From Clostridia bacterium (lineage in GTDB: Bacteria > Bacillota > Clostridia > Oscillospirales > CAG-272): a stretch of DNA of 7,014 nt. Shown in pieces: positions 1-5,576 of the stretch (position 1 is the first letter of the stretch; the number at the start of each line of letters is the position of its first letter). The stretch lies in assembly GCA_017960705.1 (NCBI GenBank), contig JAGCYR010000176.1:1-7014 (forward strand), in the 5' to 3' direction. A model generated the notes under the pieces. The model saw only the letters and a list, made by a program, of their open reading frames with translations, was not told where the DNA came from and searched no databases. The translations under genes and the position numbers were made by a program.

Positions 1-514
1 CGTTTCTCGAAAGAGCGGTCAGCTACACGGCACCCTCGATCGTGTCGGACATAGGATTGCCATTCGTCGCACCGAACGTAGCCGAATAAGTACTATTGTA
101 GGAAACCGGTGTCCAACGAGCCGAAAGAACACGGTCGCCGATGCTACCCGTCGCAATCTCGGTCACCTTTTTGTTTCCGTCATACCAACCGTCGAACGTG
201 TACCCCACGGCGGACAGATCCGCAAGCGCGATTGTCGCAGTTTCAATCGTATAGGAATCCGGGTTTCCGTTTTCAGCATTTTTCGTGTTGGCGTAGGATA
301 CCTGATACGTGATTGGCGTCCACCGAGCGGAAAGAGTCAGGTCGCCTTTGCTACCGGTCTGGATGGCCGTTACTCCGACTTCCCCGTTATACCACCCGTC
401 AAAGTCGTATCCGGCCTTGGCTGCATCGGTCAACGAAACTGCGTCCTCGATCGTATACGAGCCCGGATTCCGGTGCGTTCCGCCGTCGGTTTCGTATGTA
501 ACGGTATACGCAAT
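1..514 (-). repeat. InlB-type module array (two full modules, one partial)
   Basis: Three consecutive copies of a roughly 67-69 codon module lie in the lipoprotein gene. They are at about 314-514 (67 codons), 107-313 (69 codons) and 1-106 (partial, running off the window). Each begins with a Y-x-V/S-x-Y strand, then NPxSYTIE or a variant, the GYxFDGWY core, a TGSxGD turn and LSARWTP. The modules are similar but not identical, so the array has diverged rather than just duplicated. Copy number may vary between strains. Confidence 0.8.
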
Positions 515-817
515 CGGGGTCATTTTAGCATAGACCGACATACTGCTGGAAAGCGGCGCGTCCAGAAGCGAATTCGCCGTAAACGATTGACTCCACGTTC
601 CGTCATCCCAGAACCAACCGTCAAAAGTATATCCCTCTTTGGACGGATTTTCGGGCATTGAAATAGACGTGGCTCCGGTGGTTTCGATCTCGTCGTAAAC
701 CGAACCGTCCACTACAAACGACAGAGTGATGTTTTTGACTGTGCCGCCGCACGACGCGAACGCAAGAGCCAAAGACAGAACGATCAATACAAGCGCGATC
801 AGTCGGATGGTTTTCAT
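23..817 (-). CDS. InlB B-repeat (Listeria-Bacteroides repeat) lipoprotein, frame ends at an in-module TAG
   Basis: A probable surface-anchored lipoprotein built from beta-grasp modules of the InlB B-repeat type. Residues 1-22 form a signal peptide (charged MKTIR, then a hydrophobic core) ending in FASC, with C23 as the likely lipidated cysteine; phenylalanine at -3 is unusual for a lipobox. A first, divergent module covers about residues 30-101, followed by modules at 102-168 and 169-237, each with the GYxFDGWY core and closed by LSARWTP. A fourth starts at 238 and is cut off after TIEGAV by TAG. Such repeats occur in cell-surface proteins of Firmicutes and are thought to serve as spacers or adhesive stalks; no catalytic domain is seen. 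The ATG at 817 has AGAGGG eight bases upstream and a good promoter. Base composition is more AT-rich than the neighbours, which may reflect transfer. The true gene probably continues beyond the left edge, so this may be a truncated or broken gene. Confidence 0.85.
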   Translation of the reverse strand: MKTIRLIALVLIVLSLALAFASCGGTVKNITLSFVVDGSVYDEIETTGATSISMPENPSKEGYTFDGWFWDDGTWSQSFTANSLLDAPLSSSMSVYAKMTPIAYTVTYETDGGTHRNPGSYTIEDAVSLTDAAKAGYDFDGWYNGEVGVTAIQTGSKGDLTLSARWTPITYQVSYANTKNAENGNPDSYTIETATIALADLSAVGYTFDGWYDGNKKVTEIATGSIGDRVLSARWTPVSYNSTYSATFGATNGNPMSDTIEGAV

Positions 818-852
818 CTGTTTTTCCCTCTTTCGGTTTGGTAGTTAGTTCC

Positions 853-881
853 ATTATAATACAAATTTTTACTAAAATCAA
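853..881 (-). promoter_or_regulatory. sigma-A-type promoter of the InlB-repeat lipoprotein
   Basis: On the minus strand, TTGATT (876-881) and TATAAT (853-858) are separated by exactly 17 bases, a perfect -10 and a 4/6 match to -35. It lies about 35 bases upstream of the lipoprotein start and points at it. The -35 overlaps the spacer of the dyad at 868-888, so a protein bound there could block this promoter. Confidence 0.7.
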
Positions 882-888
882 TAGTAAA
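868..888. promoter_or_regulatory. dyad between divergent promoters, candidate operator
   Basis: TTTACTA (868-874) and TAGTAAA (882-888) are perfect 7-bp inverted arms around a 7-base spacer. Outside two mismatches the symmetry resumes for three more A/T pairs. The dyad overlaps the lipoprotein -35 and sits about 11 bases upstream of the extended -10 of the XRE gene. The size and position suit an operator for a dimeric helix-turn-helix protein, and the neighbouring XRE protein is the obvious candidate. The region is very AT-rich, so part of the symmetry could be chance. Confidence 0.4.
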
Positions 889-898
889 TTTTTTTATT

Positions 899-907
899 TG
901 ATATAAT
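899..907 (+). promoter_or_regulatory. extended -10 promoter of the XRE gene
   Basis: TGATATAAT is a perfect TATAAT (902-907) preceded by the TGN extension, which can make up for a weak -35; no good -35 hexamer is seen 16-18 bases upstream. Transcription would start near 914 and give a leader of about 35 bases before the XRE start. Confidence 0.6.
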
Positions 908-948
908 TTTATCGGGACAATTCATTTTGACAGTTGAAGAGGGCAAGA

Positions 949-1161
949 ATGATGATGAATCACCCGTACTTGAAACGTATGCGCGACCTGCGCGAAGATC
1001 ACGACAAGACGCAGCGCGAGATCGCCGAGATCCTCGGCACGTCGCAGACCATGTACGCCCGCTACGAACGCGGGGCGAACGAACTCCCGATCCGGCACCT
1101 TGTGAAGCTCTGCGACTACTACGGCGTCAGCGCGGACTACTTCCTCGGCAGGATCGCCTGA
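949..1161 (+). CDS. small XRE/HTH_3-family transcriptional regulator
   Basis: A 70-residue protein that is almost entirely one lambda-repressor-like helix-turn-helix domain, with no sensor or protease domain. The fold runs from about residue 7 to 66. The TQREIAEILGTS segment (21-32) holds helix 2 and the turn, and the recognition helix with the typical YARYERG pattern follows (36-42). LVKLCDYYGVSADYFLGR at the end is the standard closing helix of Clostridia-type XRE regulators. Such proteins bind short operators as dimers. I chose ATG 949 over the in-frame TTG at 934 because AGAGGG (938-943) lies just upstream; the next two codons (952, 955) are also ATG and 952 has slightly better spacing. 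It is transcribed away from the InlB-repeat gene across a shared control region, so it probably regulates itself and perhaps the lipoprotein (inference). Confidence 0.88.
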   Translation: MMMNHPYLKRMRDLREDHDKTQREIAEILGTSQTMYARYERGANELPIRHLVKLCDYYGVSADYFLGRIA

Positions 1162-1282
1162 CGCAAGGCTTTGAATTTGATTTGACTTTTGAGTTTCTGA
1201 CGTATACGGATATGCGGCGGAAGTCGCTTTTTTTGTTGCTTTTTGACACCCGCCCCCCGGCGATTGGAACCGTTCTCTACTA

Positions 1283-1392
1283 ACCGCGCCAGCCAATGCC
1301 GCCGCGGCGGACGGAGGCAGAATCCGCGCGTCGTCCTTTGCCCCACCGCGCCAGCTATTGCCGTCAGGTGCGCGCAGGTGCGTGCAGAATCC
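1283..1392. repeat. imperfect tandem direct repeat, two units
   Basis: Unit 1 (about 1283-1325) and unit 2 (about 1345-1392) both begin with ACCGCGCCAGCYAWTGCCGY and both end with GCAGAATCC. The middle parts differ and are GC-rich. The units are separated by about 19 bases. The second unit's end overlaps the left arm of the hairpin at 1389-1446, so repeat and hairpin may form one composite element. I do not recognise the family. Confidence 0.6.
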
Positions 1393-1446
1393 CCGCTCTC
1401 ACCCCGAAGGTGTATTTACATACTCCGAGAGGGTGAGAGCGGGGAT
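1389..1446. repeat. 58-nt rod-like hairpin with 16-bp perfect arms
   Basis: ATCCCCGCTCTCACCC (1389-1404) is the exact reverse complement of 1431-1446. Inside the arms, a 4x4 purine-rich internal loop (CGAA against GAGA) is followed by a second stem: GG 1409-1410 with CC 1425-1426, one T-T mismatch, then GTAT 1412-1415 with ATAC 1420-1423. No run of T follows on either strand, so it is not a normal intrinsic terminator. It could be a structured RNA, a REP- or MITE-like palindrome, or a relic of one. Confidence 0.7.
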
Positions 1447-1472
1447 AGAAAAACGAATTATAATCCAATGAA

Positions 1473-1503
1473 GAAACCCGTTCGCGGATCGCGAACGGGT
1501 TTC
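1473..1503. terminator. 14-bp hairpin between convergent genes, possible bidirectional terminator
   Basis: GAAACCCGTTCGCG (1473-1486) pairs perfectly with 1490-1503 around a GAT loop. It lies downstream of both the XRE gene (plus) and the isomerase-like gene (minus), where a shared terminator would be expected. Only TTT follows the GC stem on either side (TTTCTTC on the minus strand), so efficient intrinsic termination is uncertain. Confidence 0.5.
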
Positions 1504-1616
1504 AACCTTAATCAGCGTTTACCAACGTAAGGATTACGAACAGAGCGAAACGCTTTAACGGACAATATAATTCATCCCTTCGTTATTCGGTCTGTGCGTT
1601 CATCCGCGCATCGTCC

Positions 1617-2585
1617 TCAAGCCCAGCTGATCGAACCCGGTTTCGGCGCCTTGATGATGGATTCCTTCAGGAACTCCACCGCGTGGCGCAGACCCTCTTC
1701 GGGGGTCATCAGGCTATCTTCGTGCTCGATGCTCATGACCTTGTCGTAGCCGACCAGCCGGAGCGCCGAGATGATATCGCGCCAGTAGTCCATTCCGTTG
1801 CCGTAGCCGACCGAACGGAAGATCCAGGAACGGTGCGCCTCGTCCTGATAGCGCTTGGTGTCCAGCACGCCGAACTTCGCGACGTTGTACTTGTCCAGTT
1901 TGGTGTCCTTGGCGTGGAAGTGGTAGATCGCGCCCTCGAGCGCCCGGATCGCGGCGACGGGATCGATGCCCTGCCAGATCAGGTGAGAGGGATCGAAGTT
2001 CGCGCCCAGCGTCTCGCCGACCGCCTCGCGGATGCGGAGCATGGTCTCGGGGTTATAGACGCAGAAGCCGGGGTGCATCTCGAACGCGATCTTGGTCACG
2101 CCGTGGTTTCTCGCGAACTCGGCGGTCTTCTTCCAGTAGGGGATCAGCACCTCGTCCCACTGATATTTGAGAACGGTGCGGAAATCCTCCGGCCAGGCGC
2201 AGGTCGCCCAGTTCGGGGTCTTGTCTTCGGGGGAACCGCCGGGGCAGCCCGAGAAGGTAACGACGGTGTCGACGCCGAGTTTCTCGGCGAGCAGGACCGC
2301 GTCGATAAAGTCGTCGTGGAACGCCTTCGCGATTTTCTTGTCGGGGTGGACGGGGTTGCCGTGCGCCGACAGGTTGGAGAGCTCGATATGGTGGCGGGCG
2401 AGCGTCGCCTTGAACTCGTCGAGCGCCTTTTGGTCGTTGAGCAGGATCTTCGGATCGCAGTGCGCCTTGCCGGGATAACCGCCGCAGCCGATCTCCGCCG
2501 CCTCGATGCCGAGCGCCTCGAACTTGGTGAGCGCCTCTTCGAGCGACATTTTGCCGAACAGGTTGGTCAGAACGCCGAGTTTCAT
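1617..2585 (-). CDS. sugar phosphate isomerase/epimerase-like TIM-barrel protein (AP endonuclease family 2 fold)
   Basis: A 322-residue cytoplasmic protein of the xylose-isomerase-like TIM-barrel superfamily (PF01261 type), which includes sugar epimerases, IolE/IolI-type inositol enzymes and endonuclease IV. The start MKLGVLTNLFGKMSLEEAL is the first barrel strand and helix, with AAEIGCGG (29-36) as strand two. Probable metal and catalytic residues lie at the usual barrel ends: E169 and H171 in FEMHPG, D198 and H201 in NFDPSH, H222 and H224 in YHFHAKD, and E287 in SIEHED. These fit the Glu-Asp-His-Glu divalent metal site of ketose epimerases. Length is typical or slightly long. The exact substrate cannot be read from sequence, and no sugar transporter or kinase is adjacent to narrow it. 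The ATG has AAGGAGA about nine bases upstream and a good promoter; the gene appears monocistronic, converging with the XRE gene and diverging from the CmpB-type gene. Confidence 0.9.
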   Translation of the reverse strand: MKLGVLTNLFGKMSLEEALTKFEALGIEAAEIGCGGYPGKAHCDPKILLNDQKALDEFKATLARHHIELSNLSAHGNPVHPDKKIAKAFHDDFIDAVLLAEKLGVDTVVTFSGCPGGSPEDKTPNWATCAWPEDFRTVLKYQWDEVLIPYWKKTAEFARNHGVTKIAFEMHPGFCVYNPETMLRIREAVGETLGANFDPSHLIWQGIDPVAAIRALEGAIYHFHAKDTKLDKYNVAKFGVLDTKRYQDEAHRSWIFRSVGYGNGMDYWRDIISALRLVGYDKVMSIEHEDSLMTPEEGLRHAVEFLKESIIKAPKPGSISWA

Positions 2586-2619
2586 AGGAAAAATCTCCTT
2601 TTTAATGTTTTACGCTACT

Positions 2620-2648
2620 ATTATACCCGTTCGCCGCCCGATTTGCAA
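2620..2648 (-). promoter_or_regulatory. sigma-A-type promoter of the TIM-barrel gene
   Basis: On the minus strand, TTGCAA (2643-2648) and TATAAT (2620-2625) are spaced by 17 bases, a perfect -10 and a 4/6 match to -35. It lies 35 bases upstream of the isomerase-like start in an otherwise GC-rich divergent gap. Confidence 0.65.
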
Positions 2649-2749
2649 GGGGTTTTCCCTCTTTTTTCTTTTACGCGCGCGCCCGTCCGCATAATCCCCG
2701 CCCCGGGGGGCATCCTATCCCCTGCCGAAATTCCCCCGAGGAGGTAACT

Positions 2750-3127
2750 ATGGACAGACTTCGCGCAGACGCGGCGACGTTCCTTTTGGGCGCGCTCGGC
2801 TACCCTTTTCTCGAGATCCTCTGGCGCGGCTACACCCACCCGACGATGGCGCTGGCGGGCGGGCTGTGCGCCGTTCTGCTCTATCGCGTCAACCGGGACC
2901 TTTCCCGCGGCTCGCTCGGTCTTCGTCTTTTGGCTTCGTGCGGGCTCGTCACCCTGACCGAACTGCTCTTCGGCGCGGTCTTCAATCTCTGGCTCGGGAT
3001 GGACGTCTGGGACTACTCGGATCTGCCGTACCAGTTTCTCGGTCAGATCTGCCTTCCCTACGCCCTGCTCTGGGGTCTTCTCTCGCTGCCCGTCTGCCTG
3101 TTCTTTTCGCGCCGCCGCAAGAGCTGA
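2750..3127 (+). CDS. CmpB-type putative ABC-transporter type IV membrane protein (PF06541-like)
   Basis: A 125-residue integral membrane protein with four predicted helices, at about 8-25, 33-47, 58-82 and 98-119, ending in a basic tail (RRRKS) that is probably cytoplasmic. It carries the conserved signatures of the small membrane family common in Clostridia and annotated as putative ABC-transporter type IV (CmpB): LEILWRGYTHPTM (21-33), ELLFGAVFNLWLGMDVWDYS (71-90) and LGQICLPYALLW (97-108). No ATPase or solute-binding partner is nearby, and the transport role of the family is not well established. ATG 2750 is preceded by AGGAGG (2739-2744) with a five-base gap. No convincing promoter is seen in the GC-rich upstream region; a CATAAT at 2690-2695 lacks a -35. 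It diverges from the TIM-barrel gene and is separated from the Nudix operon by that operon's own promoter. Confidence 0.85.
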   Translation: MDRLRADAATFLLGALGYPFLEILWRGYTHPTMALAGGLCAVLLYRVNRDLSRGSLGLRLLASCGLVTLTELLFGAVFNLWLGMDVWDYSDLPYQFLGQICLPYALLWGLLSLPVCLFFSRRRKS

Positions 3128-3138
3128 CGCAAGACAGG

Positions 3139-3161
3139 AAAAGGAGCGCCCCGACCTTTTT
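3139..3161 (+). terminator. weak hairpin with T-run after the CmpB-type gene
   Basis: AAAAGG (3139-3144) can pair with CCTTTT (3155-3160) around a ten-base loop, and the pairing arm itself is the T-run. The stem has only two G-C pairs. Its place between the end of one gene and the promoter of the next supports a terminator, but its strength is doubtful. Confidence 0.3.
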
Positions 3162-3166
3162 CTCTC

Positions 3167-3195
3167 TTGACAGGAAAGGGGATTTGTGCTATACT
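3167..3195 (+). promoter_or_regulatory. strong sigma-A promoter of the Nudix/CvpA-like operon
   Basis: TTGACA (3167-3172), 17 bases, TATACT (3190-3195), with a TGC extension directly before the -10. The -35 is a perfect match and the -10 matches 5/6. The start of transcription would be near 3202, giving a leader of only about 23 bases before the Nudix start, so there is no room for a riboswitch. Confidence 0.8.
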
Positions 3196-3224
3196 CATCT
3201 CGAATCAAGTTGCGGAGGATCGCG

Positions 3225-3824
3225 ATGAAAAGCACCGGCGCGGACGAAAAAACACCGCTGATCAAAACCGACCCGGACGAGCTTCTCGAAAGCAAGGTCG
3301 AGGGCGAGCGCCTGTTTTCCGGCGCGGTCTTCGATCTGGAGGTCGACCGGGTCAAGCTCCCGAACGGACGGATCGCGACCCGCGAGCTGATCCGGCACAA
3401 GGGCGCCGTCGCGATCGTGCCCCTCTTCCCCGACGGGACCGTCGCCGTGGAGGCGCAGTTCCGCTACGCGGTCGGCAGGATCATGATCGAGATCCCCGCG
3501 GGAAAGCTCGACGCCCCCGACGAGGACCGCGAATCGGCGGCGCTTCGCGAACTACGCGAAGAAACGGGGCTGATCGCCGGAAAGCTGACCTGCCTCGGCG
3601 ACTATTTCGGTTCGCCCGCGATCGTCGACGAACGCATCACGCTCTACCTTGCGACGGATCTGTCCGAGGGCGAGCGCGACCTTGACGACGACGAATTTCT
3701 CTCCGTAAAACGGATCCCGCTCGACAAGCTCTCGGACGCCGTCCTCGCGGGCGAGATCACAGACGGGAAGACCCAGGCGGCGATCTCCCGCGTAACGCTG
3801 ATGCGGCAGCGCGGCTTGATCTGA
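3225..3824 (+). CDS. Nudix hydrolase, ADP-ribose pyrophosphatase type
   Basis: A 199-residue cytoplasmic Nudix hydrolase, most like the NudF/ADP-ribose pyrophosphatase branch, which splits ADP-ribose into AMP and ribose 5-phosphate. The N-terminal strand region (about 27-60, LFSGAVFDLEVDRVKLPNG) is the usual dimerisation part of this branch. The Nudix box spans 93-115: G93, E100, then RELREETG (108-115) with the metal-binding E112 and E113. There are six residues between G93 and E100 instead of the canonical five. The DDDEFLSVKRIPLDKL stretch (154-169) and the closing GEITDGKTQAAI (176-187) are typical of ADP-ribose pyrophosphatases. ATG 3225 was chosen over an in-frame GTG at 3186 because GGAGG (3214-3218) lies six bases before it and the GTG lies inside the promoter. 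The CvpA-like gene follows after 30 bases and is probably co-transcribed. Confidence 0.92.
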   Translation: MKSTGADEKTPLIKTDPDELLESKVEGERLFSGAVFDLEVDRVKLPNGRIATRELIRHKGAVAIVPLFPDGTVAVEAQFRYAVGRIMIEIPAGKLDAPDEDRESAALRELREETGLIAGKLTCLGDYFGSPAIVDERITLYLATDLSEGERDLDDDEFLSVKRIPLDKLSDAVLAGEITDGKTQAAISRVTLMRQRGLI

Positions 3825-3854
3825 CGATTTTGACTCAACACGGAGGTACATAAA

Positions 3855-5441
3855 ATGGAAATGATCCTCAATAACGGCCCCACCGTTCTTCTGATCCTTG
3901 CGGGGGTCCTCGTCGGTTTCGGGGCGTTGATCGGGCTGTTCCGCGGCTTCAAGCGGGCGTTCATCCACTTCCTTTTCGTGGCGGTCGCCTTCTTCGGCTC
4001 GCTGTTCGCCTGCCGGTATTTCCTCTCGAACACCGAAAAGGTGCTGAACCACCCCTGGACGCAGAAGCTGCTCGGTCTTCTGAAGATCACGGTCCTCGAC
4101 CAGCTGAAGGAGCAGGTCCCCGACGCCTACGATCTTCTGATCGGGCTGCCGGTCGCGATCCTCTCTCCCGTCTTCTTCACCCTGCTCTTCTTTGCCGCGG
4201 CGATCGTGCTGTGGCTGGTCGCGGTGATCATCGGCTTCTTTGCCGGCCCGAAGCACAGCTTCCATCTGCTCGGCGGCGTGATCGGCGCGGCGCAGGGCGC
4301 GGTCGTCACCGTCGCGATCATGGTCCCGCTCTGCGGATTGCTCACCAACGCCGTCTCCGCCATCGATACGATCGAGGAGGAGAAGGACGACCGCTACAAC
4401 GTCGCCGCGGTCGATCAGCTCTCGAACTATAAAGAACAGATCCTGTCGGTCACCGACGCCCCGATCTACAAGCTGGTGGACAAGTACGCCGGCACCCCGA
4501 TCTGCAACTCCCTGATGCGCTACGAGGTGGACGGCAAAGAGGTCAACGTCAAGGAAGAGACCGACAACGTCGCCGCACTCTACGCCCACAGCTTCCCGCT
4601 GATCGGCACGAATATCAAAGCGTACACGCAGGACCAGATCGACGCGATGGACAAGCTGGTGGAGGATATCGACAAATCCTCGCTCTTCCCGCGGCTGATC
4701 GCCGCCGTTCTGAACGCCGCCGGCAACGGATGGCTGGGTCCGGAAAGCGACGGGACGGGGACCTTCCTCTCGATCGAAGCCCCGCAGATCACGGGCGAGT
4801 TTCAGGAGGCGATGATCGAACTCTACAAAGTGCTGGCGAACACCTCCGCTTACCCGAAATCCGACGCCGCGGGCGCGAAGACCGAGGTCGCCGCGAACTT
4901 CGATACGCTGGTCCGTCTGATGGACGTCTTCGATAACCACGGGATCTTCCCGATCATCGACGACGCCGACGCGATCAAGAACAAGCTCTCGAGCGATCCC
5001 ACGCTGATCCCCGACATCCGGGCCGCCCTGAAGAACAACGAGTACCACAACTACGACGCGGTCTGCGACGCGCTCGAAAGAGCGGCGGTCAAGGCGGTCG
5101 TCGCGAGCTACATCGACATTCCCGAGAAGAGCTCGCCCGAATATATCGAGTACCACCAGATGACGACCGACATCGCGAACGCCCTGAACGGGGTCAGTTC
5201 TTCGGATCTGCAATCGTTCTTCGACGATCCGGATTCGTTCATCGGTTCCGACGTGCAGACGGCGCTTGACGACAACCCCGACGTCGCGATCAACAGCGAA
5301 ATGATCACGATCGCGAAGGATCTGCTCGCCGACGCGATGGCGCAGGATCCGGAACTCAAAGAGAAGCTCGAAGATCCCGATCAGACCATCACGGCGGAAG
5401 ACGTCGAAGCGTTCCTCGCCGCGATCAACGCCGGCAACTGA
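3855..5441 (+). CDS. CvpA-like membrane protein with long acidic C-terminal region
   Basis: A 528-residue protein. The N-terminal 170 residues form a four-helix membrane domain, with hydrophobic segments at about 10-29, 36-55, 98-129 (long enough that it might be two passes) and 139-165. GLFRGFKRAF (27-36) and HLLGGVIGAAQGAVV (137-151) resemble the repeated glycine-rich helix entries of CvpA/colicin V production family proteins. The remaining 360 residues look soluble, helical and rich in Asp and Glu, with no domain I recognise. By the positive-inside rule the basic loops FRGFKR and GPKH would be cytoplasmic, putting the C-terminal region outside; this fails if the third segment passes twice. 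CvpA proteins are usually below 200 residues, so the tail is unusual. ATG 3855 has GGAGG (3842-3846) eight bases upstream. It follows the Nudix gene closely and ends before a strong terminator, so it closes a two-gene operon. Confidence 0.75.
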   Translation: MEMILNNGPTVLLILAGVLVGFGALIGLFRGFKRAFIHFLFVAVAFFGSLFACRYFLSNTEKVLNHPWTQKLLGLLKITVLDQLKEQVPDAYDLLIGLPVAILSPVFFTLLFFAAAIVLWLVAVIIGFFAGPKHSFHLLGGVIGAAQGAVVTVAIMVPLCGLLTNAVSAIDTIEEEKDDRYNVAAVDQLSNYKEQILSVTDAPIYKLVDKYAGTPICNSLMRYEVDGKEVNVKEETDNVAALYAHSFPLIGTNIKAYTQDQIDAMDKLVEDIDKSSLFPRLIAAVLNAAGNGWLGPESDGTGTFLSIEAPQITGEFQEAMIELYKVLANTSAYPKSDAAGAKTEVAANFDTLVRLMDVFDNHGIFPIIDDADAIKNKLSSDPTLIPDIRAALKNNEYHNYDAVCDALERAAVKAVVASYIDIPEKSSPEYIEYHQMTTDIANALNGVSSSDLQSFFDDPDSFIGSDVQTALDDNPDVAINSEMITIAKDLLADAMAQDPELKEKLEDPDQTITAEDVEAFLAAINAGN

Positions 5442-5463
5442 TCCCATCTTCTCCAACCTGCAC

Positions 5464-5496
5464 CCGGCGCCCCGAAAAGGGGCGCCGGCGTTTTTT
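5464..5496 (+). terminator. strong intrinsic terminator of the Nudix/CvpA-like operon
   Basis: CCGGCGCCCC (5464-5473) and GGGGCGCCGG (5479-5488) form a perfect 10-bp GC-rich stem around GAAAA, followed two bases later by six T (5491-5496). It lies 22 bases after the TGA of the CvpA-like gene and isolates the operon from the topoisomerase gene. Confidence 0.93.
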
Positions 5497-5576
5497 GCGT
5501 TATATCGTTTTCGGCGAATTCGACAACTATATATAGACGATACCGGCATTTCGGCATCAACCTGTGGAAAAATCGC

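Larger units (their letters stand above)
1162..1616. other. 455-base intergenic region between convergent genes
   Basis: No credible gene is seen: short open frames on both strands lack ribosome binding sites and recognisable domains. From left to right it holds an AT-rich stretch with a T-run at 1228-1234 behind only a 4-bp stem (a poor terminator candidate for the XRE gene), a GC-rich imperfect tandem repeat (1283-1392), a long hairpin (1389-1446), a lone TATAAT (1459-1464) without a -35, a second hairpin (1473-1503), and a weak inverted pair AGCGTTT / AAACGCT (1514-1520 / 1548-1554). The concentration of repeats and hairpins suggests a noncoding element or decayed repeat sequence. Confidence 0.6.

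Noticed and set aside
927..932. TTGACA upstream of the XRE start as a -35 element
   Set aside because: No -10-like hexamer lies 16-18 bases downstream, and a promoter there would start transcription inside the gene.
1214..1234. Terminator after the XRE gene with a seven-T run
   Set aside because: The only stem before the T-run is four pairs (GCGG/TCGC with a G-U), too weak to call.
927..1283. 118-codon frame overlapping the XRE gene in another frame
   Set aside because: The XRE frame has an intact helix-turn-helix domain and a correctly placed ribosome binding site; the overlapping frame has neither.
1283..1392. CRISPR-like array
   Set aside because: Only two units, imperfect and with divergent centres; no regular spacer pattern and no cas gene in view.
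1459..1464. TATAAT between the two hairpins as a promoter of a small RNA
   Set aside because: No -35 hexamer or TGN extension, and the transcript would begin right at the second hairpin.
1243..1530. 95-codon plus-strand open frame in the intergenic gap
   Set aside because: No ribosome binding site, arginine- and proline-rich translation, and it runs through both hairpins and the tandem repeat.
1683..2747. 354-codon open frame on the plus strand opposite the TIM-barrel gene
   Set aside because: The minus-strand protein has clear family motifs, a ribosome binding site and a promoter; the plus frame has none and is a composition artefact.
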